Shown here piece by piece: positions 48,230-61,228 of a stretch of DNA of 64,000 nt. This DNA is from Portulaca oleracea (lineage: Eukaryota > Streptophyta > Magnoliopsida > Caryophyllales > Portulacaceae). The notes under the pieces were generated by a model. The model searched no databases. It worked only from the letters and a program-made list of their open reading frames with translations, and was not told the origin of the DNA. Within the stretch, counting starts at the first letter, position 1; each line of letters begins with the position of its first letter. The DNA lies in assembly GCA_029582165.1 (NCBI GenBank), contig CM055870.1, positions 48,316,513 to 48,380,512 of the forward strand, written 5' to 3'. Both the position numbers and the translations under genes were made by a program.

Positions 48230-49404
48230 GGGAAATTGGATTCTAATAATACGAACTTTTGGTCATATAAGACTTAATAATACGAACTTTCGATTCAGTG
48301 ATGAATAATACGAACTTTGACCCCTTGTTGCCCCCAATAACAGGCCACCGAGTTAAGATTAACTTAACTCGGCGGCGGTCTGACGTGGCGGCGGAGGCAC
48401 GCGCCTGGTTGTTTTGACTTTGTCACGTCATCCACATTGAGTTAAAAAAATAATATGAACTTTTACCTATGTTGCTCTGAATAATACGAACTTTTGAAAC
48501 GCTTTAAAAATCTCAGATCCATTTTTACTTCTTCATCTTCTTCAATCCTCCCCCTCTCTTTCTTCCTCCATCGGAATCAAACCCAGAAAACCCCACGAAC
48601 CACCCCCAGAACTTTCAAGATGGAAAACCCCAAATTCAGTGATGAATGACCCTTGGGCCTCAGGTGCCCGGTTAGATGCTCCTCAACCCGCTTGTGAACC
48701 CGGAATCGTAGGCTAATTGGGTTAGGTCCAAAGGGTTGGGTTTTAGGGTTCAAATTACAGACTCCTCAAGGTGTAAAACTGGAAAAGGACACCAGCCATG
48801 GCTAAAACCTTACGAAAACCTTATTCGCAATAGTTCTTACGAGGAAGACACGAACAGGAAGAAAGATGTGGAGATCCAAAACATCAAGATCCTCTGTAGC
48901 TAGAAATTTTATTCGAAGAAGATCCTTCCTTCTGATAATCCGGCTTCAACTTCAACATATCATCAGGTACTTCGCAAAACCCTAAATTCACGCTCTTCCA
49001 ATTCATTCATCCCGCATCAAAATCAAAGGTTTTTGTCCCAATCTTCTATATCCGACTTCAAAATCGAGACCCACGATTCCAATTCTTCTGATGAACTTGG
49101 ATTATCCTGTGATTTTGATGGGATCGAGGGAAATAACGATGCCCATGTGAGCAATTAGGATTCTGTGTTTTCGAAAGAAACCTCTCGAATTTGCAGCTTG
49201 AATGGGTTAAACGGGACTAAGATTTGATTTGGGAAGACGCAATTTGTGATTATTCAAATGAGATTTGGTTGATCGGAGCTGGGTTTTGGTTGAATTAGGG
49301 TAGGCCCTTTAATTCGATGGAGGAGGAGAGAGACGAGCCCGGAAGGGATTTTCTGGGTTTTCTAGAAATGGGGGGATTGAAGAAGATGAAGAAGTAAAAA
49401 TGGA
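48230..49404. mobile_element. MULE of the same family as 5058, right end truncated
   Basis: The left TIR starts GGGAAATTGGATTC, with the same AATACGAACTTT blocks as the element at 5058. It continues to about 48555. Of the right TIR only the inner 34 bp remain: 49371-49404 is the inverse of 48517-48555 (GAAGAAGATGAAGAAG). The outer 280-290 bp of the right TIR are missing and are replaced by the inverted-duplication arm. The interior (48560-49370) has leader-like and intron-like sequence, possibly captured from a gene. Confidence 0.75.
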
Positions 49405-50377
49405 ACGGAGGGAGTAGTATTTAGAGACCATTTTTTAAAAGATAAAACGGAAAAATGTCGCAATTATAACCCGTTGGATGGATCTGAAACCGAAATATAA
49501 TGCAAGTATTTACTTGAACCTGGAATACACCCGACCCGTATTTACACAAACCATATATACGCCCGACTCGAAACCCTCCTGCCTGACCGAATTGACAGGT
49601 CTAATTGGTATGGAAGGTGAGGGGAGAGAGAAAAGTGAAAAGTAGAAAGAAAAATGAGGAGAGAGAAAATTATGATTATTGTGTTAAAGTGTGTATGTTA
49701 TCGTAAGATGCGGTGATTTGTGGATAGTGTTGGAAATTACGGTAGGTACGGTTTGGTGCCATGGAAAAGAACAAGGCTCGCGAATGGTTTGCTCAACTCT
49801 ATTGTGTTGTTTGTAATTGGGCTAGGATTCAACCATATTATCAGAACTGAAGTACTGGGCCGATCAATCTCTCGGTTCACCACTTCACGCATTGGGTCAA
49901 TGGGTCAGCTGATTGGATTGATTTGACCAGATTCTATCGGTTGACCCAATACCAGATGAATCGGTCAAAATCGATATGACTTGGACATGAATAGAATTTT
50001 TTTATATATATTTTTGAAGAAGAATACCATTGACTTTCCTTTCAAATATGCATACATATTCATATAGTCCAAACATCAATATTATATGTTCATATATTAA
50101 ATCAACTTTTACATAAATAAAATGCTCAATTTTCAATTTACTTCGAATTAAAAGAAATTCTAAAAGTAAAATAAATGGAAGTCAAAAAATAAAACATAAC
50201 AAACTAATTAACATATATAAAGTATTATTCTAACAAGGGCAAGCACAACCTTCTAAGTAGCCATTTTCTTAAGAAATCTATCAAATGAATTGTCAAACAA
50301 AATAGATGAAAAGACTAAGGATGAATTACTATACCAACCAACTGCAAATTGGAGTGACAAATCAAACTTAGCTAATG

Positions 50378-50714
50378 TGTAACGCCCCGGAAATTCAATT
50401 ATAGAAAAGTAAAAGTCAAACTGTAATACCCGGGTATATGATTAAAGTGTGGCTGAAAGAGGATTCTAATGACTACTCATATCATCAAGGTGCACCTTCT
50501 TTTATGGTAGCTCATCCGTTGGAAACTTCTCAGTTAAGCGTGCTTGGCTGGGAGTTGTCTCAGGATGGGTGACCTCCTGGGAAGTTTTCCCAGGCAGCGT
50601 GTGAGCGAGGACGAAGCACGCTGGAAAGACTCGTGGTGATTTCTGGGGCCAGTCAGCGATCCTTGAAGCAGTTATTGGTAATGTCCGCGGCCCGGGAGGG
50701 GCCGGGGCGTTACA
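50378..50714 (+). mobile_element. Cassandra-like TRIM LTR with 5S rRNA-derived domain (left copy)
   Basis: 337 bp from TGTAACGCCCCGG to CCGGGGCGTTACA. At about 50532-50596 it contains GTTAAGCGTGCTTGG and GATGGGTGACCTCCTGGGAA, which match the 3' half of plant 5S rRNA including the internal Pol III promoter boxes. Solo LTRs of this kind are typical of Cassandra TRIM elements. No primer-binding site, second LTR in direct orientation or clear target duplication is seen. Confidence 0.72.
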
Positions 50715-51185
50715 CAAACTAACGCTAACAGACAAAATTAGCGGAAGACTCAAAACTCTTATTGGGCGTCACTGCCGTATCCCCCAAGGAATACAAGGCG
50801 AGAAGGAAACTACAACTGTCTGATAACGGTAAACCAACTAACAAACTCAAACTGAGAAAAACAACTTAACAACCCTAACTTCAAGTCTTTCAAAAAGAAG
50901 CATAACAAAATTAACGACTTCTAGACATGTCGTCCTCACTTCTAATTCCCGTCCCCAGCATATTGTTCATCACCTGAAAACAAAAAAATTTCAAAAATGA
51001 GGGGGAAAATCTCAATAATGTCTACCCCTAACGTTAAAAACAAGTTAAGTTCATTTCAATTCATTTGAGGGAGAGGGAACAAGTCAAACCATTTCACAAA
51101 CCTTTAACCCCGGAACTGTTTTCCTCAAACCAACCAATTCATATTTTATTGTGGGGGCGGGATACCACATCCCTTAGAGTAACAT

Positions 51186-51301
51186 TGCCTACCACAGGCA
51201 TCAAGAGTTCGCCTACCACAGGCATCATAGTTCGCCTACCACAGGCATCAAAGTTCGCCTACCACAGGCATTAAAAGAGTTCGCCTACCACAAGCATCAA
51301 A
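51186..51301. repeat. Tandem repeat with core CCTACCACAGGCATCA (left arm)
   Basis: Five units of about 23-27 bp with CCTACCACAGGCAT. The inverted equivalent lies at 60641-60760 in the other arm. Confidence 0.85.
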
Positions 51302-52238
51302 GAAATCAACTATCCTATATTAGGGAAGAAGCCCTGATCTCTTGGTCTATAACCCGGCAGGATTCCAAATCCTAAACAACGAGTTATGCCCCGAAACCCG
51401 CTTATTGTTTCACTTTGAATTATTAATATCTTATGCAAAAACTCAACTCACAACTCTAAAGTCAAACCCAATCCAAAATAACAAAATCGGTAAGAAATCA
51501 CTAATAAAAGACCATCTCAATTTCCTCAACTCATAAATCAAATATCACAAAAGTACAAACAGTTAACCAAAACAGATGGTCACATTTCAACAAAAGTCCC
51601 CTTTCGGGGTGCAATTCTCAAAACAGATTAGAAAACATTAAAACACATTTAAAGATAATCCCAGTGGGGATTAGAGTATAGACATTACCTGGTTAACTTC
51701 ACTTCACAGCAAAACGAACACACTTGAGCTCACTAATGACGCGAAGGAGCTCGGGCCTAAAATAGAATAATTATTCTAATCAAAACGCGCCCTTCGAAGA
51801 TAGTATTAACTACCTTCTAACTAACCCTCCCCTAGGTACCCTATAGGTTCCTATCAATCATGAATTTACACTTTAAATTACCTAACACATTCCAAATAAT
51901 CGTATAATAATACCAAGTAAACCTTTTCAATCAACAACACATTTATTAACAATTTCACATAACAAGACAGATTACAGCATCCACACAAAAAGGGTCGTAA
52001 CTTGACTTTCCGACATCCTATGGGTCTGGTTTTGGACTTTTCGGAAACCTCGGAATGTCTACTAAAACTCTTAAGTCAAACTCGAGACCCAACACACGCT
52101 TTAAGGTCCTCAAAAACCGTCATCTTCCCAAACTGTCCAGATCTGACCTAGGTCTGGTAATCGGGGTATAACTCCAATTATAAAATTCCAAAGTCCGCTC
52201 CGTAAAATTCCTATGAAAGCTAACATCTAAGGGAAACT

Positions 52239-53024
52239 CAAGTCCAAAGGGTTTGATCAAAAGACAACTACACTAACCGTGGTGACCCGATCTTTTGACC
52301 CCAACAAAACTGTCCCGTTACCGGTTTCCATTTAATTTGCAAATTCGGTTCTAACTTCCACCAATCCGATCCTGGGTTCCTAATTTTGGCTTAAAACAGT
52401 AACTAAAGTTAAAAGTCTTCAACCTAACCCAACCCAAGGTCCATACTTCATAATTTCTATAATTAAAACTCACTAGAACCAACTTTAATCAATTTAACTT
52501 GATTACACACAACATTAATCATGATATAACATATCACAACCCAAAGAAACATGTAATTACTCGCTTAATAAAACAAGGATAGAACTTTGATAACCAAACA
52601 CCCTAATCATGCTTGACCTATATGAATTACAACATGGGTAATTATAAAATACGAATTTCTTAATCAAGATTCAAGTCCAAAGGGTTCGATCAAAAGACAA
52701 CTACACTAACCGTGGTCCCGGGTTCCTAATTTGGGCTTAAAACAGTAACTAAAGTTAAAAGTCTTCAACCTAACCCAACCCAAGGTCCATACTTCATAAT
52801 TTCTATAATTAAAACTCACTAGAACCAACTTTAATCAATTTAACTTGATTACACACAACATTAATCATGATATAACATATCACAACCCAAAAAAACATGT
52901 AATTACTTGCTTAATAAAACAAGGATAGAACTTTGATAACCAAACACCCTAATCATGCTTGACCTATATGAATTACAACATGGGTAATTATAAAATACGA
53001 ATTTCTTAATCAAGATTCAAGAAA
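52239..53024. repeat. Direct tandem duplication inside the gypsy LTR
   Basis: CAAGTCCAAAGGGTT at 52239 recurs at 52672, and the following sequence repeats to about 53024 (for example GGGTTCCTAATTT at 52374 and 52720). The second copy lacks 87 bp that the first contains. Confidence 0.88.
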
Positions 53025-53510
53025 GAACTTAAGGAACATGTGAATAAACTATAAAGAACATATAAACATTTAAACTACCAATAAAATAAATCCTAAAAAC
53101 TAATTTCTTTTTAAACAAAGATTCAATCAAGAACCAAGAATTAATAAACAAGAATCTCAACCTAACTTATTAACAAGATTAACCTTAAGCCTGATTGAAA
53201 TAAAGAACATAACGATTCGAGAATTAATCTAAATAGTTAAACTTTAAGAATTCGTGCATACAATAATATTGTTATCTGAAAACCCTAAACATGATTCACA
53301 AGAAAACAAAGTACAACAAACAATTGAACAATAATAATTTTACTACAACTATTACAACCCTAATATACCAAATTGAAACATACAAGTTACATATAATGAA
53401 TTAGACAAATTACATGTAAATAAAACAATACAAGAACAATTTAGTTACAAATAACAACTTAATAATTTACACCCTTAATTACCCAAAGTACAAGATTTAA
53501 AACAAGAATA

Positions 53511-53545
53511 ATAGCAATAATAATAATAATAATAATAATAATAAT
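53511..53545. repeat. (AAT)n microsatellite
   Basis: About ten ATA/AAT units. A second run lies at about 54128-54173. Confidence 0.85.
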
Positions 53546-54606
53546 TACAACAGAAAAAAAATAAAGAAAACAAGAAGAAGAACTCAAGAACGGATTAGGG
53601 TTTACGTTAGGGTTAGGGCACAGTTTTCCGGCGAGGTTGGTGGCGTCAGGCAGCAGCAGGTGCAATGGTGGTTGTGGGACTGAGTTGATAGAACAGTAGC
53701 AGCAGCAGGTCGGGTGTTCGTCCGCGCGTCTGGTGGCCGGCGTTGATCGGTCGACGTCGAGGGGTACGGTGGTCAGTGCAGCGGCGTCGAAAGGCCTGGA
53801 CGGTGCGACGGTGGTGGTCGTCTGGGCGGCAGCGTGCGACGACAGAGATCGAGACAAGAAAATCGAGAGAGAAAACGGGCAAGAGAGAGAGAGAGAGGAA
53901 GAAGACAGGCGAACGGTGGTGGCTGAGGTGGTTGCGGGTGGCCGGCAACTGCGGCTGGGCGGACGGTAGGGACGGGGAGAGAGAGAGAGGGAGAGGAGAG
54001 GAGAGGGAGGCTAGGGTTAGGGTTTGAGAGATATTAGCTTTTATACTAACCACTTAATTAAGATCCAATTAGTCTAATCCTAATCCTAATCCAACCCAAC
54101 ACTAAAAAAAAACTGATTTTTCTAAAGATAAACTAATAATAATAATAATAATAGTAATAATAATAATAATAACACTAATAATAATATTATTCATAGTAAT
54201 CACATAGCAAATAATATTCACATAATTATTCATATAACACAATAATATTAATAGTAATACTAATAATAAATAGAGTAAAACTAATAATACTAAACCCACG
54301 AAATTACCGATATACCCTTGTTAGTCTCTCACGATCCTACGAGCTCAAGTGTTAGCAAAAATAAACACAAGCGAATAATAATAAATAACGAAGTCAAACC
54401 TAATTTACTAACGACATCACGGTCAACATCTTTGGATTTTTCGGGGTTTTACATCATTACCTCCTTAAAAGAAGTTTCGTCCTCAAAACTTAAACTTAAG
54501 CCTAACGGTTCGGTAACAATCCTAACGGTTCCGTTCTCCCTAAAACTCGAGGTTTTACATCATTACCTCCTTAAAAGAAGTTTCGTCCTCGAAACTTGAC
54601 GAACCT

Positions 54607-57600
54607 TTAAGAGTGAAACAGGTGAGGGTATTTCGTTCTCATCTCTTCTTCTGTTTCCCAGGTTGCTTCCGTTGTGGCATGATTTGCCCATCGCACTTTC
54701 ACCAAGGGGACCACTTTCCTTCGAAGTTGTTTTTCCCTACGATACAAAATTTCCAGCGGCTGCTTTTCATAGCTCAGATCTTCTTGTAGCTGAAGCGGCT
54801 CAGGATCAATCACATGAGTTGGGTCTGGAACATATTTCCTGAGTTGTGACACATGGAAGACATTGTGCACTCTGGGAAGTTCTCTGCGATTTCAACTTGG
54901 CAACTTCTGATGCGTTCTAAGATTGGATATGGCCCGATAAACCTTGGTGTCAACTCCCCCGACTGACCGAATCTCATAACTCCTTTCGTGGGTGAAACCC
55001 GTAAAAACACATATTCTCCTACTTCGAACTCCAAAGGTCTCCTCCTCGCATCGATAACTCTTTTATCGACTTTGTCGCCTTCATTTTATCTTGAATGGTT
55101 CGAACCTTACGAGTAGTGGCTGTATTAGGTCAGGTCCTATCGTTAGAGCTTCATCGATGTCCTGCCAACGGAGAGTCCTACATCTCCTCCCATATAAAGC
55201 TTGAATGGTGACATCTCAATACTAGCATGATAATCGTTGTTGTAGGGAACTCAATGAGAGTCAACTCGTCATCCACGAGTCTTTGAAATCTAATGCGCAT
55301 GCTCGCAGCATATCTTCAAGGGTTTGGATAGTCCTCTCAGTCTGCCCATCAGTAGCTGGGTGGAAAGCGGTGCTAAACTTGAGTTTGGTACCAAACGCCT
55401 CTTGCAACTTCTTCTAAAATCCAGACTGGAATCTGGTATCTCTGTCCGAGACTATAGAACTGGGGACTCCATGTAGTCTTACTATCTCTCTTACATAGGC
55501 TTGAGCTAGCTGGTCCAGGGACCAGTTGTTGGCGATGGCTAGAAAATGAGCCGACTTGGTTAATCGATCCACAATTACCCATATTGTATTGTGTTTCCGC
55601 CTGGTCCTTGGCAGACCCACTACGAAATCCATTGATATCGAGTCCCACTTCCATTCGGGAACGTCTAGTGGCTGCAGAAGTCCAACAGGTTGTTGATGTT
55701 CTGCCTTGACCCGTTGGCAAGTGAGGCATTTCGCCACAAAGTCCGCCACTTCTTGTTTCATATTACTCCACTAGAACATCTGTTTCAGATCCTTGTAAAG
55801 CTTATTTCCCCCTGGGTGCACAGAATATGGTGTATTGTGCCCTTCTTCTAAAATCTTCCTCTTTAACTCCTCCATGTTAGGTACACAGACACGGTTATGG
55901 AACCGTAATGTACCATCCTCGTGAATCACGAAACCAGGGGCCTTCCCTTGCAAAACCTCCTCCCGTATCTTGACAAGCTGCAAATCCAGCTCTTGAGTCC
56001 TTTTGATCTCTTCCATGAGGGTAGGTTGCAACTCCATGGCATTCAATACAGCTTTCCTTCCAGGTGTCACCACGTTAATTTCCAGCCTCCTAAACTCCTC
56101 GCACAGCTCGTGCGGCATCATCATCAGGTGGTTCACAACAGGGTAAGGTCTTCTACTCAGGGCATCAGCCACTACATTTGCCTTTCCGGGATGATATTGA
56201 AAGTTCACATCATAGTCCTTCAGAAATTCCAACCATCAGTGCGCTAGGTTTAGCTCCTTCTGTGTGAAAAGGTACTTCAAACTTTGATGGTCGGTGAATA
56301 CCTCGCAGTGTACCCCATAAAGGTAGTGTCTCCAAATCTTAAGTGCAAAAACCAATGCTGCCAACTCCAGGTCATGAGTGGGGTAGTTCTTCTCATGTGT
56401 CTTCAGTTGTCTGGATGCATACGCAATCACTTTCCCATTCTGCATGAGCGCACAACCCAATCCACCATGTGATGCGTCACTATAGATAATGAATCCTTCA
56501 TTCCCTTGAGGTAGAGCGAGAATAGGGGCCGAGGTAAGTCTCTTCTTCAGCTCCTGAAATGCTTGCTCACATTTTTCCGACCACGCGAACTTGATTGACT
56601 TCCGAGTCAAATTGGTCAAAGGGGTGGCGATTTTCGAGAAATCTTGAACAAATTTTCTATAATAGCCTGCCAAACCTAGAAAACTCCTAACCTCAGTGGC
56701 ATTCTTCGGCGTCGGCCACTTGGTGATAGCCTCCACCTTTTGAGGGTCCACTGCTACTCCTTCCATAGACACCACGTGTCCTAAGAACGCTACTCGCTCC
56801 AACCAAAATTCACATTTCTTAAACTTTGCGTAAAGCTCGTTACTACGCAAAGTCGTCAGTACTTCTTTCAGATGGTTCGGATGCTCCTCCCGTTTTCCTA
56901 AGTACACCAATATATCATCAATGAACACCACCACAAACTTGTCCAGAAACGGCTTGAACACTCGGTTCATTAAGTCCATGAAAGCGGCTGGTGCATTTGT
57001 GAGCCCAAACGGCATTACTACGAACTCGTAATGACCATATCGAGTTCGGAAGGCGGTTTTAGAGATGTCCTCCTCTCGGATTCTTAGCTGGTGATATCCT
57101 GACCTCAGGTCTATCTTCGAAAACATTGTTGCACCCATGGCGGTCAAAGAGATCATCAATGCGAGGTAGAGGGTACCGATTTTTGATGGTAATCTTGTTC
57201 AACTCCCGGTAATCTATGCATAACCTCATGCTACCATCCTTCTTCTTCACGAGCGATGCAGTGCTCCCGTGGTGGCGTGCTTGGTCGTATGTACCCACTT
57301 TCATCCACCGGGTCTTCAATTCCTTTAGCTCTGCGGGCGCCATTCGATATGGGGCTTTTGAAACAGGTGCTGCCCTGGGCTCCAAATCGATGCAGAAATC
57401 CACCTCCCTGAGTGGGGGCATTCCTGGAATCTCCTCCGGAAAGACATCAGGAAAATCCTGAACTATTGGAATGCTCTCGATCGTAGGCTCCTCCGCCTTG
57501 GTGTCAATTACATTGCATAAAAACCCTTCACAACCTTGGCCCAACAACTTCTGAGCCTTGAGGGCAGAGATAATCCTTACACCTTAAAGATGCCTATCAC

Positions 57601-59222
57601 TCCAATGCACTACCTTCTTCCCATTCGGTCCTACTAAGGTCACCTTTTGCTTGTAGCGATCTATTTGAGCTCTATATTTTGCTAACCAGTCCATCCCCAA
57701 AATAACATTAAACTCCATTAGATCAAACATATAGAGGTCTGCCTCAAATTCCTGACCTGCTATCACTATAGGACATCCACCATATAACTCTCCACAACTA
57801 ATGGTATCCCCGGTGGGTAGGGCTACCGACATAGGCTTACTATTCTCCGAGGGTTTCATCTTAGCCTTCTCTACTATAGCTCGTCCAACAAAAGAATGAC
57901 TAGCACCAGAATCAAATAAAACAGAGACATTGTAGAGATGGAGAGAGAAGGTACCCGTCACGACGTCCGCTTCATTCTCAGCCTCATCCTTCCTCATCAC
58001 ATACACTCGTCCTCCTGCGTAACGCGGCGGTTGTTGCTGCTGAAGAGGCGGGTTTGCTGGCCTCCCTTGGTTGTTCTGATTCCCACCGGGACCACCCCGG
58101 TTTTGTTGTTGCGGCCTTTGGTTTCCGTTATAGCCTCCCCGATTTTGATATGTTGACTACGGGGCTTTCCAGTTTCCACTATTATTGCCCAATAAAGTCA
58201 GTTGAGGGCACTACTTTATATGATGTTGGGGGCTTCCACACTTGAAACACCCCCCCTTACATCCCTTGCTCTACACTCTCGGGGGTAGTGGCCGGGTCGT
58301 CCACAAATCTTGCATATCGGCATATGCGATGGCCTTTGTCCCGAAGACAGGTTACCCCGCCAGTTGTTGGGGCGGAACCTCTTCTCTTGGTAGGGTTGAG
58401 GTGGGTTAAAACGGGGTGACTCCTTCCTCTTATGCCCTTGTATGCCAAGTTGTCGCTCCATGTCGTGCATTACCCTTTCTCTGATGAGGCAACATTCACG
58501 TATTACGGTAAGACGTGAACTCACGTGATGACATCCGATCCTGAATCTTGCAGTTTAATCCATCCCAGAAGCAATCCATCCTCAATTGTTCACTAGACAC
58601 AAGAGCAGGTGCAAACCGAGATAGTTCGGTAAACTTAGTGGAGTAGGCGAGCACACTTCGCTCTCCTTGGCGTAAATCCATGAATTCCTTTTCCTTCGTC
58701 TTTTGAAGGGACATAGGATAGAACCGATCTTTCAGCACAACCTTAAAATGGTTCCAATCAAAACCCGGTTCGGTTCGTATCTCCTTTACACTGGCCCACC
58801 ATAGATCGGCCTCCTCCTTCAGGTGGTATGCAGCAAAATCCACCCGTAGCTCCTCGGGACAACGGGTTGTGTCGAAAATCTTTTCAATCTCCCTAACCCA
58901 ATATTCAAAGACTTTGGGGTCAGCTACCCCTGTATAAGCGGGCGGCTTAAAGCTATTGAACCTTTGGAGAAGAGCGGAGGGATCATTTTCCCTTTCTCCT
59001 CCTTGTCGATCCACCACCCTCTTCAGTAGATCCTCGTGCTTGTTAAGCATCTCAATCATCAGTAGGCTAGCAAGGTCATTCCCTGGTCTTTGTTGTACTG
59101 GCCACGATATCGTGAGGAAGACGCTGGCGCAGTTCAGTCGCGGTTTGAGGGCGCTGTTCGGCTGCAGCTTGCGGGCGCTCCCGATTACCGTGGTTGGGTT
59201 GAGAACCATTCATGTCCGACAT
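54607..59222 (-). pseudogene. Tekay-type Ty3/gypsy gag-pol with chromodomain, decayed
   Basis: On the minus strand gag starts MSDMNGSQ at 59222 and is frame-shifted into the 58496-59209 frame (VFEYWVREIEKIFD, WWASVKE). A CCHC finger CKICGRPGHYPREC lies near 58320, and the protease VLFDSGASHSF near 57910. RT (57547 to about 56600) includes [20 protein letters not shown], a frame break at about 57150, and FIDDILVY. RNase H has [14 protein letters not shown]. Integrase carries CLTCQRVKAEH, SMDFVVGLPRTRR and VSDRDTRF. The C-terminal chromodomain (about 54610-54780) reads KVRWANHATTEATWE. Stops at 56236-56238 (TGA for Arg), 55771-55773 and 55414-55416 (TAG for Trp), plus frameshifts around 55050-55400, make it non-functional. 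Domain wording matches the Tekay/Del chromovirus clade. Confidence 0.88.
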
Positions 59223-59586
59223 CCTGGTTCAAAGGGTCGATTTAGACTACTTAAGGTTTAATCTCACAGCGTAAATCACCAATTCTAAGATGGGACCATT
59301 CAATCAAACTATTTCATAAAAATTCTAAGCAGATACAAAACTGCAACATATTTCAACAGATAAGCCCAGATAATAGCATCATATTCCACATACTCTTTCA
59401 TCGCGCATCATTTAAAAAGAAAGAAGAAGATATATACTATCACCTCTAAAATCAAGACTATTATTTATAATACTTGCACACCAGCGTTGTAGTATGTAAA
59501 TCTATCCCCTATATTGGGGTTATCACGCAAAGAAACAGCACACCACACTTAGAGATATATCACAATCAAGCAAACCATGCATAAAT
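59223..59586 (-). other. Leader of the Tekay element, no 5' LTR or primer-binding site
   Basis: Sequence between the gag start and the inverted-duplication arm. I searched for the complement of TGGTATCAGAGC and did not see it. The expected 5' LTR in minus orientation is absent. It is replaced at 59587 by the inverted arm. Confidence 0.55.
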
Positions 59587-60640
59587 AAGTTAGAACCGAA
59601 TTTGCAAATTAAATGGAAACCGGTAACGGGACAGTTTTGTTGGGATCTAAAGATCGGGTCACCACGGTTAGTGTAGTAGTCTTTTGATCGAACCCTTTGG
59701 ACTAGAGTTTCCCTTAGATGTTACCTTTCATAGGAATTTTACGGACCGGACTTTGGAATTTTATAATTCGAGTTATACCCCGATTACCAGACTTAGGTCA
59801 GATCTAGACAGTTTGGGAAGATGACGGTTTTTGAGGACCTTAAAGCATGTATTGGGTCTCGAGTTCAACTTAAGCGTTTTAGTAGACATTCCGAGGTTTC
59901 CGAAAAGTCCAAAACCAGACCCATAGGATGTCGGGAAGCCAAGTTACGACCCTTTTTGTGTGGATGCTGTAATCTGTCTTGTTATGTGAAATTGTTAATA
60001 AATGTGTTGTTGATTGAAAAGGTTTACTTGGTATTATTATACGATTATTTGGAATGTGTTAGGTAATTTAAAGTGTAAATTCATGTTTGATAGGAACCTA
60101 TAGGGTTCCTAGGGGAGGGTTAGTTAGAAGGTAGTTAATACTATCTTCGAAGGGCGCGTTTTGATTAGAATAATTATTCTATTTTAGGCCCGAGCTAATT
60201 CGCGTCGTTAGTGAGCTCAAGTGTGTTCGTTTTGCTGTGAAGTGAAGTTAACCAGGTAATGTCTATGCTCTAATCCCCACTGGGATTATCTTTAAATGTG
60301 TTTTAATGTTTTCTAATCTGTTTTGAGAATTGCATCCGAAAGGGGACTTTTGTTGAAATGTGACCATCTGTTTTGGTTAACTGTTTGTACTTTTGTGATA
60401 TTTGATTTATGAGTTGAGGAAATTGAGATGGTCTTTTATTAGTGATTTCTTACCGATTTTGTTATTTTGGATTGGGTTTGACTTTAGAGTTGTGAGTTGA
60501 GTTTTTGCATAAGATATTAATAATTCAAAGTGAAACAATAAGCGGGTTTCGGGGCATAACTCGTTGTTTAGGATTTGGAATCCTGCCGGGTTATAGACCA
60601 GGAGATCAGGGCTTCTTCCCTAATATAAGATAGTTGATTT

Positions 60641-60760
60641 CTTTGATGCCTGTGGTAGGCGAACTCTTTTAATGCCTGTGGTAGGCGAGCTTTGATGCCT
60701 GTGGTAGGTGAACTATGATGCCTGTGGTAGGCGAACTCTTGATGCCTGTGGTAGGCAATG
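60641..60760. repeat. Tandem repeat with core TGATGCCTGTGGTAGG (right arm)
   Basis: Inverted equivalent of 51186-51301, five units. Confidence 0.85.
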
Positions 60761-61228
60761 TTACTCTAAGGGATGTGGTATCCCGCCCGCACAATAAAAT
60801 ATGAATTGGTTGGTTTGAGGAAAACAGTTCCGGGGTTAAAGGTTTGTGAAATGGTTTGACTTGTTCCCTCTCCCTCAAATGAATTGAAATGAACTTAACT
60901 TGTTTTTAACGTTAGGGGTAGACATTATTGAGATTTTCCCCCTCATTTTTGAAATGTTTTTGTTTTCAGGTGATGAACAATATGTTGGGGACGGGAATTA
61001 GAAGTGAGGACGACATGTCTAGAAGTCGTTAATTTTGTTATGCTTCTTTTTGAAAGACTTAAAGTTAGGGTTGTTAAGTTGTTTTTCTCAGTTTGAGTTT
61101 GTTAGTTGGTTTACCGTTATCAGACAGTTGTAGTTTCCTTCTCGTCTTGTATTCCTTCGGGGATACGGCAGTGACGCCCAATAAGAGTTTTGAGTCTTCC
61201 GCTAATTTTGTCTGTTAACGTTAGTTTG

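Larger units (their letters stand above)
49400..52357. repeat. Left arm of a large inverted duplication
   Basis: Reverse-complement match to 59587-62530. From the outside in: a Stowaway terminal fragment (49400-49414), repeat X sequence, an unassigned repeat, the Cassandra-like LTR (50378-50714), and the 3' part of a gypsy LTR. The arms differ by scattered substitutions and small indels, so they are not identical copies. Confidence 0.9.
50715..54453 (-). mobile_element. Tekay-type gypsy 3' LTR (minus orientation), right boundary clear, left boundary uncertain
   Basis: On the minus strand the LTR begins TGTAAAACCCCGAAAAATCC at 54453, immediately after a purine-rich AAGGAGGTAATGA tract. A TATA-like TATAAAAGC lies at 54037-54045 (minus), followed by a CT-rich leader-like R region at 53590-54010. 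Where it ends on the low-coordinate side is uncertain. Its end may be at the Cassandra-like LTR, or that LTR may be nested in it. The purine-tract segment is itself duplicated (54450-54495 and 54552-54600). Confidence 0.6.

Noticed and set aside
50532..50596. Genuine 5S rRNA gene
   Set aside because: Only the promoter-bearing 3' half of 5S is similar. The 5' half is missing and the block is embedded in a TG...CA LTR.
53459..54053. Overlapping long frames on both strands (Ser/Arg/Thr-rich)
   Set aside because: They lie in the GC- and CT-rich leader-like part of the gypsy LTR; composition explains the open frames.
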